Shown: piece after piece, positions 7,019-13,947 of the stretch
Layout: each line of letters opens with the position of its first letter
Numbering within the stretch: position 1 is the stretch's first letter
DNA from: an uncultured Brevundimonas sp.
Lineage (GTDB): Bacteria > Pseudomonadota > Alphaproteobacteria > Caulobacterales > Caulobacteraceae
Assembly: GCA_946885435.1 (NCBI GenBank)
Contig: CAMPGL010000038.1
Location: 1 to 13,947 of the forward strand
Direction: 5' to 3'
Length of the DNA: 13,947 bases
Made by a program: the position numbers and the translations under genes
The notes under the pieces: model-generated
What the model saw: the letters and a program-made list of their open reading frames with translations, nothing else
Database searches by the model: none
Told to the model about the DNA's origin: nothing

Positions 7019-7756
7019 CTACCGGCTCACCTCATACACGCCGGTGATGTCGATGCGCACGACCAGCTCGCCGCCCTGGACAGGGGTCGAGCCGCCGTCC
7101 TGAGCCATAGCCATCTCGGCGCGGTACATCGGCATCGGCGGCGGGGCGACGTAGCCGCCGCCCTCGTTCAGCGAGCGCAGGCCGACGATGCGCATGCCGG
7201 TCGCCTCGGCGTAGAGCTGGGCCCGCTGCTGCAGAGTGCGGACCGCTTCGCGGCGGGCGGCGTCCTCGGCGGCGCTGGGATCGGCCAGGCCGAAGCTGAT
7301 GCCGTTGATCTGGTTGGCGCCGGCCGCCACGACCGCGTCGACGGCCTGACCGAGGTTGTCGAGGTCATGGACCTGGACCGTCACCTGGTTCGAAGCCTGG
7401 TAGCCGCGCAGGGTCGGCTGCTGGTTCTGCGGGTAATCGTAGACGGCGTTGAGGTTCAACCCCGAGGTCTGGATGTGACGCTCCTCGATGCCGGAGCGGC
7501 GCAGGGCGGCGATCACCTGGGTCATCTGCGCCCGGTTCTGGGCCATGGCCTCCTGGGCGGTGCGGGCCTCGGTCTGGACGCCCGTGGTGATGGTGGCCAT
7601 GTCCGGCGCCACGCGGACCTCGCCCTGGGCCGACAGGCTGAAGGTGGGCGTAGCGATGTGGGCGTGCATGTCGCCCATGGTCTGGGCCTGGACGGCTACC
7701 GGGGCGGCCGCCGCGAGAACGAGCGCCATGGCCGAGGCGCGCATCAGAGATTTCAT
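7019..7756 (-). CDS. Secreted SIMPL-domain protein (DUF541)
   Basis: This 245-aa protein has a signal peptide (residues 1-24, ending VQA) and one SIMPL/DUF541 domain over about 38-243. Family signs are FSLSAQGEVRVAPDMATITTG at the start of the domain, GIEERHIQTSGLNLNAVY at 89-106, a central VTVQVHDLDNLGQAVDA, ISFGLADPSAAEDAARREAV, and the closing beta strand LVVRIDITGVYEV. Members are periplasmic or outer-membrane proteins such as Brucella BP26 and E. coli YggE, linked to oxidative stress or oligomeric channel-like rings; the exact biochemical role is unsettled. A Met/Pro-rich loop (about 200-220) interrupts the C-terminal part. The ATG at 7756 was chosen because AGGA precedes it by seven bases and it starts the signal peptide; a longer frame to 7804 adds unlikely residues. 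sppA follows downstream on the same strand. Confidence 0.9.
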   Translation of the reverse strand: MKSLMRASAMALVLAAAAPVAVQAQTMGDMHAHIATPTFSLSAQGEVRVAPDMATITTGVQTEARTAQEAMAQNRAQMTQVIAALRRSGIEERHIQTSGLNLNAVYDYPQNQQPTLRGYQASNQVTVQVHDLDNLGQAVDAVVAAGANQINGISFGLADPSAAEDAARREAVRTLQQRAQLYAEATGMRIVGLRSLNEGGGYVAPPPMPMYRAEMAMAQDGGSTPVQGGELVVRIDITGVYEVSR

Positions 7757-7865
7757 GTCCGGTTCCTTTTCCTGAGGACAGGCGGCAAGCTTGGCCGATC
7801 GCACATGAACGAACGCATGGGCGGCGGGTCAGGCTCCCGACAGGAACCGTCGCGATCACGGCCCT

Positions 7866-7894
7866 TTGACGGCGCCGGCCGGCCCCTGTAGCGA
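7866..7894 (+). promoter_or_regulatory. Possible promoter of the tRNA
   Basis: TTGACGG at 7866-7872 matches the Caulobacter -35 consensus exactly. At the expected distance the sequence is TGTAGCGA, a poor -10 box. The spacing would place the start of transcription about ten bases before the tRNA, which is sensible for a stable RNA. Only the -35 half is convincing. Confidence 0.35.
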
Positions 7895-7909
7895 GGAGCG
7901 CCCCACGGC

Positions 7910-7982
7910 GGGCCCGTAGCTCAATGGTTAGAGCCGACCGCTCATAACGGTCTGGTTGCAGGTTCGAGTCCTGCCGGGCCTA
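7910..7982 (+). tRNA. tRNA with CAT anticodon, probably tRNA-Ile2 (lysidine-modified)
   Basis: A full cloverleaf can be drawn. The acceptor stem GGGCCCG pairs with CGGGCCT, the D arm is GCTC/GAGC, the anticodon stem GACCG/CGGTC carries the loop CTCATAA, the variable loop is TGGTT, and the T arm is GCAGG-TTCGAGT-CCTGC; A73 follows. The anticodon CAT is shared by tRNA-Met and tRNA-Ile2. The pairs C4-G69, C5-G68 and C6-G67 are those used by the enzyme TilS to recognise tRNA-Ile2 and convert C34 to lysidine for reading AUA codons, so Ile2 is preferred over elongator Met. Pair 1-72 is G-U, a wobble at the stem end. Bases 7983-7985 read CCG, so the CCA tail is not fully encoded. Confidence 0.93.
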
Positions 7983-8002
7983 CCGCCGTCGTCCAGACAA
8001 CG

Positions 8003-8033
8003 AAAAAGGCGCGACGGTCGCCCGCCGCGCCTT
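8003..8033 (-). terminator. Rho-independent terminator of the TonB-C-like gene
   Basis: On the minus strand the perfect 8-bp stem AAGGCGCG/CGCGCCTT (8026-8033 with 8006-8013) has a 12-base loop and runs into TTTTT (8007-8003). It lies 23 bases beyond the stop codon of the gene ending at 8057. On the plus strand the same stem lies downstream of the tRNA but is not followed by a T run, so it is a weak tRNA terminator at best. Confidence 0.8.
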
Positions 8034-8056
8034 GTCCCGTGCCGATCCGGTTCGGC

Positions 8057-8944
8057 CTAGTAGACCTGAACCATCGCCGACTGGCAGCCCGGCATGCCGC
8101 CGTTCGTGTCGCGCGGGGCCTGGCCGATCACCACGCTGGTCGGCGGGGCGCCGTCCGAGACGTTCGGATCGGGGGCCCCGACAGAAGCGCCGGTGCCGGT
8201 GCCGGTGGCCGGATAGGCGCCCGAACGTCCCGCGCCGCCGGCGCCGCAGCCCGACTGACGCTCCACGCGGATCGTCCACTGCAGCGGCGAGCCGGCGAGC
8301 TGGCCGCCGTCCGCGCGCTCGACACGCGCCTCGCGCATGCTTTCGAGCGCGGCCTGGCCGAAGTCCATGGAGTCGGCGGAGAGGAGCTCGCAGTCGAGTT
8401 CGCCATTGGAACGCGCGCGGCAGTCGAAGCGCGCCTCCAGGGACTCGCCGCGATCCTGGCCCTGCATGTTCCAGTGACCGACCAGCGTCGGGCGATCCAC
8501 CCAACGCAGGTTGAAGTCGGTCGGATGGAACCGATCCGGCAGGCGGCTGGGCGGCCAGTTGCCGAAGCGCAGGGTGAAGGCGAACGTCCGGCCGGCGGGC
8601 GAGCCGCCGTCGACGGCGGTCACCCGGGCCCGTTCCATGACCCGAACGCCAGCCAGACCGAACTGCCGGTCGTTCGGCTCTTCGTTCAGAATCTCGCAGT
8701 CAAGGCGACCTTCGGCGTCCGGGGTGCAGAGCACCTCGGCCAGGCCGCGGCCCCCGTCATGGCGCGTGGTTCGGTAGAAGCGGGCCATGTCCCGCACGGA
8801 CGGGCTTCGCACCCAGGCGAGGCCCACATCGTCATAGGTCGGATAGGCGCTCGCGGATTGCTGGGCCGCCGCAGGCGCGGCGACGAACAGGGCGGGCGCA
8901 CAGGCCAGGGCCGACAGGGCCGCGGCGAAGGCGAGCGTACGCAT
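8057..8944 (-). CDS. Secreted protein with two TonB C-terminus-like repeats
   Basis: This 295-aa protein starts with a signal peptide (1-28, ending AAAQQ). Two repeats follow, at about 52-128 and 152-228. Each has a Cys pair ten residues apart (C73/C83; C175/C185), the pattern G-x-L-D-C (GRLDCEI; GELDCEL), an FG (95-96; 195-196) and a DGG turn (112-114; 212-214) before a final beta strand. All markers recur 100-102 residues apart. This pattern is that of the TonB C-terminal domain in Caulobacterales energy transducers. However, there is no transmembrane anchor beyond the signal and no Pro-rich spacer. A Gly/Thr-rich tail with C233 and C287 ends the protein. GGAGG seven bases before the ATG at 8944 fixes the start; a longer frame reaches 9013 but lacks this. 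It lies downstream of the receptor gene with a terminator between, so it probably has its own promoter. Function unknown. Confidence 0.85.
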   Translation of the reverse strand: MRTLAFAAALSALACAPALFVAAPAAAQQSASAYPTYDDVGLAWVRSPSVRDMARFYRTTRHDGGRGLAEVLCTPDAEGRLDCEILNEEPNDRQFGLAGVRVMERARVTAVDGGSPAGRTFAFTLRFGNWPPSRLPDRFHPTDFNLRWVDRPTLVGHWNMQGQDRGESLEARFDCRARSNGELDCELLSADSMDFGQAALESMREARVERADGGQLAGSPLQWTIRVERQSGCGAGGAGRSGAYPATGTGTGASVGAPDPNVSDGAPPTSVVIGQAPRDTNGGMPGCQSAMVQVY

Positions 8945-9011
8945 CGTATCCCTCCAAGGATGATCGCAGGAGAGACAGTGAACGCCGATCAATGGCTTCT
9001 GGCAAGTGAAC

Positions 9012-9046
9012 AAAAGGAAAGAGCGGCGGGGTCGCCCCCGCCGCTC
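9012..9046 (-). terminator. Strong rho-independent terminator of the TonB-dependent receptor
   Basis: On the minus strand an 11-bp perfect GC-rich stem (9046-9036 with 9031-9021), a 4-base loop GCGA and the T-rich tail TTTCCTTTT (9020-9012) follow the receptor stop codon by about 26 bases. This is a textbook terminator. Confidence 0.9.
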
Positions 9047-9072
9047 CTGGTCCTTTCGGAGTCTTCCGACGC

Positions 9073-12072
9073 TTAGAAGCGGCGGTTGACGCTGAAGAAG
9101 GCCCGACGACCGATCATGTCGTAGAGGTTGATCGCCGCGGTGCCGATCCGGAACTGGCCGGCCGACTGCGACGGCGGACGCTCGTCGAACACGTTCTGCA
9201 CGCCCGCCTGGAAGGTCCAGTCGTCCATCCGGTAGCGGAGCGAGAAGTCGTGGTAGGTTTGGAACTCGGTGTACTGCTTGTAGTACACCGGCACCGGCAC
9301 GCCCGGCACCGACGAGTAGCGGCTGCTGAAGAAGACGTCGCCACCGAACTCTTCGGTATCCGAAGCCTTACCGATCAGGTCGACGCCCCAGAAGGCCGTC
9401 CAGTCGCCACGGTCGAAGCGGAAGTTCACCTGGCCGGTGAAGTCCGGCTCGGTGGTTTCACCGTTGGTGTCCTCGATCGTGCTCGAGCCCAGCAGCTGGA
9501 CCCGGTCCTCGAGCTGCCAGGTGAACTGGCCGTCGATGGTCAGGTCACCGAAGCTGAACTCGTGGCCGTAGCGCACGGTCAGGTCGATACCGCGGTTGGT
9601 CTGGGCCGCGACGTTCACGTAGCTGTTGTTGACGGTGATGATCTGGTTCGGACGGGTCGCGTCCGCCGGGCCAGCACGCGTGAACAGCGAGCAGAACGGG
9701 TTCGTCGGGTAGTCATCCGCGTTGTAGCACTGGAACAGGATGTTGCCGGCGCCGAAGGTGCGGACTTCATCTTCCACTTCGATCTCGAAGTAGTCGACCG
9801 CCACCGAGAAGTCGATGAAGGCCGGGGTCCAGATCACACCGAGGGTGCGGGCTTCCGCCGTTTCGGCTTCCAGCACGCCAGCGCCGCCACCCGTGATGAT
9901 CAGGGCGGAGGACGAACCGGCCGCGGTGTAGCCGGCGGGGACGCCGGCGGCGGCGCAGTTGGCCTGGATCCGCGGGTTGGTGCTGTCCTGCCAGTTGATG
10001 CAGGGGTCGATCGCCGTCTGGCCGAGGAAGCCCGACTGGTTGGCCAGGAACAGTTCGTACAGCGCCGGGGCGCGGAACGAGGTGCCCTGGGTCAGGCGGA
10101 CACGCCAGGCCGGGGTGATCTGCCAGTTCAGGCCCACCTTGTAGGTGTCGCTCTGACCGTAGGAGTCGTAGTCCGACCAGCGGCCCGACAGGTTCAGGGT
10201 CAGCTCGTCGATACCGGTGAAGCCACGGATCAGCGGAACTTCCACTTCGCCGAAGACTTCGCGGACGGTGTCCTCACCGGCCGTACGGCCAGCCGAGGTC
10301 GAACCCCACAGGTTGCCGATGCGCGCGTTCGCGCCCGGGGTGTCGTCGATCTCTTCACGACGCCATTGGAAGCCGAGCGCCGCGCCGACCATGCCGGCCG
10401 GCAGTTCGAACAGATCGCCGGCGATCGAGCCTTCGATGTACTGGTGATCGTAGGTGGTGGTGCCGGTTTCCACGCCGAACAGGAAGTCGCGTTCGGCCTG
10501 GTTGAAGTCACCGCGGATGACACGCTCCGAGGTCCACGGCACGCCGCCCGGCAGCTGGGTGCAGCTGTAGCCGGAAACGTTCGTGATCTGCGGGCCTTCG
10601 TAGCAGGCCGGGTTGCCGACCAGGAGCTGGGTGACGCCGACGTTCACGCCGGTGACCGCGGCGACGCGGTCGGCGTAGATGAACTCGCCCGAGTACTCGC
10701 CTTCAGAGCGCGCGACCTGACCGTAGAGGTCCCAGTCCCAGCCGCCCAGGAAGCCCATGCCCATCGGCAGGGTGCCGCGGATGCCGCCGACGAAGCGATA
10801 GTAGTCGATCGTCTGGTCGCTGTCGGAGGTCTTGGGGATGATCGGCAGGATGGTCGAGCCGACGAACGGCAGGCCGTTATCCGGACGGCGGGCGCCCGGG
10901 ATGAAGGCGCTGACGGTCGGGAAGAACTGGCGAACGCCGTCCTGCTCCGAGATCCGGCGGTTCCACAGGAATTCACCGTAGAGCTCGACGTTCGGGGTCA
11001 GGTCGAAGCCGCCGTTGGCCGTGACGGTCCAGCGGTCGACGGGGCTGATGATCGTCGCCCGGTCGTAGAACGGGTGGTAGTCCTGACGGTAGCTCTGGGT
11101 GCCCGGATAGTAGGCGCGGCCTTCGACGGCCATGCCCGTGATGGTCGAGTCGTTGCCGGGAACGGCGTAGTTGACGCCCGGACGCATGAAGATGAAGTCG
11201 CGCGTGCCGGTGCCAGCGTTGGCCCGGATCGCTTGGGCGAACAGGTTGTAACAGGCGTATTCGCCCGTTTCCTGGTTGATGATGTCGACCCGTTCCATGG
11301 TGACCGGATCAAACAGGTAGTCGGCGGCGCAGGCCGTGTCGTCGCGGTCGCCGCGGCGCAGCGGATCCTGGCGATAGTAGTCGAAGCCGGCCTGGATGTA
11401 GCCGCGGTCGAAGGTGGAGCCCCAGCCGAGGTTGTAGCGCTGGGTGTCGCCACCGCCGTCGAACGAACGGTTGACGTAGGCCGAGGCCTCGAAGCCGTCC
11501 AGGTTCGTGCGGGTGATGATGTTGATGACGCCGGCGATGGCGTCAGAGCCGTAGATCGACGAGGCGCCGTCCTTCAGGATTTCGACGCGTTCGATCATCG
11601 ACTGCGGGATGACGTTCAGGTCGACGGCCTGAACCTGACCGCGCGTACCAGCCGGACCGACGCGGCGGCCGTTCAGCAGGACCAGGGTGCGCTGGGCGCC
11701 CAGGCCGCGCAGCGACACCGAGTTGATGTTGCCGCCACCTTCGGTGACGAAGCCGGTCAGCTGGTTGTTCAGCTGGAACGAGCCCGAGGCGATCGTGGAC
11801 TGCTGCAGCAGTTCCGAGGTGTCGACCAGGCCTTCGAGGGTCGCCTGCTCGCCCGTGATCACCTGGATCGGCGCCGACGAGGTGAACTCGTTACGACGGA
11901 TGCGCGAACCGGTAATGACGACCGCGCCGACTTCGGTCGCGTCTTCGTCTTCCTGCTCTTCTTCCTGAGCCGCCGGTTGCTGGGCGGTTTGCGCCATGGC
12001 CAGCGACGGAGCCATCACCGCGAAGCCCGCGATGAAGGTAGTCGCCAGCAGAAACTTCTTGTCGAACGCCAT
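9073..12072 (-). CDS. TonB-dependent outer membrane receptor
   Basis: This 999-aa protein is a TonB-dependent receptor: a 22-strand barrel with an N-terminal plug that imports a ligand across the outer membrane using energy from TonB-ExbBD. Residues 1-28 are a signal peptide ending AMAQ. An acidic stretch (36-47) leads to the TonB-box-like EVGAVVITGSRI (47-58). The plug covers about 60-188, with VSLRGLGAQRTLVLLNGRR, IERVEILKDGASSIYGSDAI and GVINIITR as family motifs. The barrel closes with an aromatic residue (FFSVNRRF). Eight cysteines occur as four local pairs. The ligand is not evident; nearby S9 peptidases suggest peptides. The ATG at 12072 begins the signal peptide; an upstream start at 12162 would add 30 residues without signal features. 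A strong terminator follows, and the second S9 peptidase gene is divergent. Confidence 0.96.
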   Translation of the reverse strand: MAFDKKFLLATTFIAGFAVMAPSLAMAQTAQQPAAQEEEQEDEDATEVGAVVITGSRIRRNEFTSSAPIQVITGEQATLEGLVDTSELLQQSTIASGSFQLNNQLTGFVTEGGGNINSVSLRGLGAQRTLVLLNGRRVGPAGTRGQVQAVDLNVIPQSMIERVEILKDGASSIYGSDAIAGVINIITRTNLDGFEASAYVNRSFDGGGDTQRYNLGWGSTFDRGYIQAGFDYYRQDPLRRGDRDDTACAADYLFDPVTMERVDIINQETGEYACYNLFAQAIRANAGTGTRDFIFMRPGVNYAVPGNDSTITGMAVEGRAYYPGTQSYRQDYHPFYDRATIISPVDRWTVTANGGFDLTPNVELYGEFLWNRRISEQDGVRQFFPTVSAFIPGARRPDNGLPFVGSTILPIIPKTSDSDQTIDYYRFVGGIRGTLPMGMGFLGGWDWDLYGQVARSEGEYSGEFIYADRVAAVTGVNVGVTQLLVGNPACYEGPQITNVSGYSCTQLPGGVPWTSERVIRGDFNQAERDFLFGVETGTTTYDHQYIEGSIAGDLFELPAGMVGAALGFQWRREEIDDTPGANARIGNLWGSTSAGRTAGEDTVREVFGEVEVPLIRGFTGIDELTLNLSGRWSDYDSYGQSDTYKVGLNWQITPAWRVRLTQGTSFRAPALYELFLANQSGFLGQTAIDPCINWQDSTNPRIQANCAAAGVPAGYTAAGSSSALIITGGGAGVLEAETAEARTLGVIWTPAFIDFSVAVDYFEIEVEDEVRTFGAGNILFQCYNADDYPTNPFCSLFTRAGPADATRPNQIITVNNSYVNVAAQTNRGIDLTVRYGHEFSFGDLTIDGQFTWQLEDRVQLLGSSTIEDTNGETTEPDFTGQVNFRFDRGDWTAFWGVDLIGKASDTEEFGGDVFFSSRYSSVPGVPVPVYYKQYTEFQTYHDFSLRYRMDDWTFQAGVQNVFDERPPSQSAGQFRIGTAAINLYDMIGRRAFFSVNRRF

Positions 12073-12363
12073 AGAGAACTTCCCCCAATCGGCGGTTGAT
12101 AACGGCAGACGCAAAGCGCCCGGCGGAGAGGGGACCCCCTCCGATCGTGGCGACCGTAACAACTTTCCGCCTTAGTCCAAGCGCGCCGCCGCCCGGCGGT
12201 GGCATTTCTCACAGGACCGTAACGCATCCGCCACACTTGGGGCGCCAATAGGCCACGAAGCGCGCCGTTCCACGAACGACGGGGCTTGGGGACTGGTCGC
12301 CTTCCTGCTTTATAATGGCGAAAGAGCCGGGAAATCCGGTCCCCATCGAGAGTGATTCCGCCC
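12073..12363. promoter_or_regulatory. Divergent control region of the receptor and S9 peptidase genes
   Basis: This 291-bp non-coding region should hold both promoters. The plus-strand promoter is recognisable (12286-12316). No clear minus-strand promoter is visible; TTGGAC read from 12180 to 12175 is a possible -35. A 9-base direct repeat GACCGTAAC occurs at 12152-12160 and 12215-12223, a candidate regulator site. Imperfect hairpins lie at 12124-12143, in the expected receptor leader, and at 12184-12202. Confidence 0.5.
12286..12316 (+). promoter_or_regulatory. Likely promoter of the second S9 peptidase
   Basis: A perfect TATAAT at 12311-12316 sits in the sequence GCTTTATAATGG. The upstream TTGGGGAC (12286-12293) is a partial -35, with 17 bases of spacing if GGGGAC is used or 19 if TTGGGG is used. 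Transcription would begin near 12323, about 40 bases before the ATG. Confidence 0.55.
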
Positions 12364-13947
12364 ATGTCGCTGAGAAACTTCCTGCTGGCCGCGTCCGCCT
12401 TGGCGGCCGTCGCGGTGGCGATTCCCGCCGCGCCCGCCGTGGCGCAGCCCGCCGTCACCCCTCCCCCGGCGATGGCCTGGGCCCGCGAGCCGGCCATGGC
12501 GTCGGTCACGATCTCGCCCGATGGCCGGCACATGGCCGCCATCGTGTCCCCGGACGGCCGCCAGCGCGCCATCGCGGTCTGGGACACCTCGAACCTCGGG
12601 GCCGAGCCCTATCTGATCGGGTCCGACGAGCGCTCCGAGTTCCTGAACATCTCGTTCGTCAAGAACGACCGCCTGTTCGTCGTCACCCAGCAGCTGTCCA
12701 ACTACAATCCCTTCAGCGGACAGCCGCAGCAGACCTATCGCTACCGGAACCAGATCGTCGATCTGGAAGGCAATCCGATCCGTCTGCCGCGTTGGGAAGG
12801 CCTCGATGACCGACAGGCGTCCTACGTCGGCTTCGGCCAGCTGATCAGTTCGCTGGACAACCATCCGACCGACATCCTGATTCAGGATCCTATCCGTGGC
12901 GACGTCTATCGGTTCAACACCCAGAACGGCGGCACCAGCCGCGTGGAACGCGGATCTGACCGTTTCCAGAGCCTGATCGCCGACCTGGAAGGCAACATCC
13001 GCGGCCGCGAGGAATTCATCCTCGAGGGCGGCCAGGCGTCCATCGGGGTCCAGCTCAAGCATCCCGACACGGGTGAGTGGTCGGAGCACTTCCGCTGGTC
13101 GGCCAGGGAGCGGGAGCCGGTCTCGATCGCAGGCTTCACCAACGATCCGAACATCGTGCTGATCCAATCCTCGCAGGGGCGCGACCATGCCGCGATCCTC
13201 GAATACGACATCCGTAACCGCCAGATCCTCGGCCCGGCCTTCGAGCATCCGCTTTTCGACGCCGGCGGCGTGATCCAGTCGCGCGATCCGGCCAACTACG
13301 GCGAGATCCTCGGCTTCACCTACAATGGCGAGCGGGGCCAGACCTACTGGGTCGACGAGAACCTGGCCCAGGTCAGCGAGACCCTGCGCCAGGCCATGGG
13401 CGTCCAGACCACCCCGGTGACCTGGGTCGACATCGCCACCGGCCAGCGCCTGCGCTTCGAGGTCGGCGACGGCGCCGACGTGGAAATCGTCAGCTGGTCG
13501 AACGACTTCAGCGAGGTCATCGTCCGGAAGTCGGGTCCGCGGCAGCCCCCTGAGTACTATCTGCTGCAAGAGGGCCGCGCGCGGCTGCTCGGCCGCGCCT
13601 ATCCCGAGATCGACGCCAACGCCATCGGCGAGACGCAGCTGATCCAGTATGCGGCCCGCGACGGCCTGATGATCCCGGCCTTCCTGACCACGCCGCCGCG
13701 CGAAATCTACGGCGACGGACCCTACCCCACGATCGTGACCCCCCACGGCGGCCCCTGGGCGCGTGACGACCTCGACTGGGACACGACGGGCTGGACCCAG
13801 TACTTCGCGGCGCGCGGCTACGCCGTCCTTCAGCCGCAGTATCGGGGCTCACAGGGCTGGGGCCAGCGCCTCTGGCGTGCGGGCGACTCGGAATGGGGCG
13901 GCCGCATGCAGGACGACAAGGACGACGGCGTCGCCTACCTCGTCGCC
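12364..13947 (+). CDS. S9 family prolyl oligopeptidase-like peptidase, cut by the window edge
   Basis: The frame is open from the ATG at 12364 to the last base, giving 528 residues. Residues 1-28 form a signal peptide (ending AVAQ), so the enzyme is exported. The N-terminal part shows beta-propeller style repeats (for example VTISPDGRHMAAIVSPDG), consistent with an S9 peptidase. The start of the alpha/beta hydrolase domain is visible: PTIVTPHGGPW (HGGPW at 461-465, oxyanion region) and QYRGSQGWG (to residue 500). The catalytic Ser, Asp and His should lie beyond the window, so activity cannot be judged. It differs from the DPP IV-type protein in this window: the EE motif context is absent, and the HGGPW...YRGS pattern is closer to acyl-peptide hydrolase or oligopeptidase B-like members. 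Only a weak GAGAG precedes the start. It is divergent from the receptor gene, suggesting joint control. Confidence 0.9.
   Translation, partial: MSLRNFLLAASALAAVAVAIPAAPAVAQPAVTPPPAMAWAREPAMASVTISPDGRHMAAIVSPDGRQRAIAVWDTSNLGAEPYLIGSDERSEFLNISFVKNDRLFVVTQQLSNYNPFSGQPQQTYRYRNQIVDLEGNPIRLPRWEGLDDRQASYVGFGQLISSLDNHPTDILIQDPIRGDVYRFNTQNGGTSRVERGSDRFQSLIADLEGNIRGREEFILEGGQASIGVQLKHPDTGEWSEHFRWSAREREPVSIAGFTNDPNIVLIQSSQGRDHAAILEYDIRNRQILGPAFEHPLFDAGGVIQSRDPANYGEILGFTYNGERGQTYWVDENLAQVSETLRQAMGVQTTPVTWVDIATGQRLRFEVGDGADVEIVSWSNDFSEVIVRKSGPRQPPEYYLLQEGRARLLGRAYPEIDANAIGETQLIQYAARDGLMIPAFLTTPPREIYGDGPYPTIVTPHGGPWARDDLDWDTTGWTQYFAARGYAVLQPQYRGSQGWGQRLWRAGDSEWGGRMQDDKDDGVAYLVA

Noticed and set aside
7910..8033. 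Genomic island integrated at the tRNA
   Set aside because: No integrase gene and no repeat of the tRNA 3' end were seen in the window, and the flanking genes look like ordinary chromosomal genes.
8945..9013. N-terminal extension of the TonB-C-like protein
   Set aside because: The extra 23 residues precede a clean signal peptide whose own ATG at 8944 has GGAGG at ideal spacing.
9250..12099. 949-codon open frame antisense to the TonB-dependent receptor
   Set aside because: Composition is dominated by Val, Asp, Arg and Gly, as expected for a mirror of receptor codons. It has no ribosome binding site or domain.
12073..12162. N-terminal extension of the receptor
   Set aside because: Thirty residues rich in Ser, Pro and Arg would precede the signal peptide, and this would be unusual for the family.
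12310..13746. 478-codon open frame antisense to the second S9 peptidase
   Set aside because: The plus-strand frame has a signal peptide and S9 motifs; the antisense translation has no recognisable feature.

Overview
The window is GC-rich and dense with genes whose products are exported to the envelope. It looks like an alphaproteobacterium of the Caulobacterales, most plausibly Brevundimonas or a close relative. This rests on the TonB-dependent receptor style, abundant Ala-rich signal peptides, periplasmic S9 peptidases, Caulobacter-type promoter elements and the tRNA-Ile2 type. The taxonomic call is an inference from gene style, not from a search.

Layout. Bases 1-150 (minus) hold the N-terminus of a lipoprotein that runs off the left edge. 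A 348-bp non-coding stretch separates it from a small secreted orphan protein (499-789, plus). Next comes a plus-strand group: a DPP IV-type dipeptidyl peptidase (890-3106), a peptide-amidase-like lipoprotein five bases downstream (3111-4634), and a SemiSWEET-type transporter half (4690-4965). A large inverted repeat (4966-5130) separates this group from a convergent minus-strand pair: SppA (5136-6917), with its own sigma-73-like promoter, and a secreted SIMPL-domain protein (7019-7756). A tRNA with CAT anticodon, best read as tRNA-Ile2, lies on the plus strand at 7910-7982. The right part holds a minus-strand secreted protein with two TonB-C-terminus-like repeats (8057-8944), a 999-aa TonB-dependent receptor (9073-12072), and, divergent from it, the first 528 residues of a second S9 peptidase (12364 onward) that runs off the right edge.

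How the genes may work together. The two S9 peptidases, the amidase and the receptor fit uptake and breakdown of oligopeptides: the receptor would bring substrate across the outer membrane, and exported peptidases and the amidase would trim it. This is inferred from gene content; no substrate can be read from the sequence. SppA and the SIMPL protein look like separate envelope maintenance functions.

The most unusual object is the protein with duplicated TonB-C-like domains. It has a signal peptide but no visible membrane anchor or TonB linker, and it lies directly downstream of the receptor. I saw no CRISPR array, insertion sequence, phage gene or defence system. Most of the window is ordinary chromosomal content.
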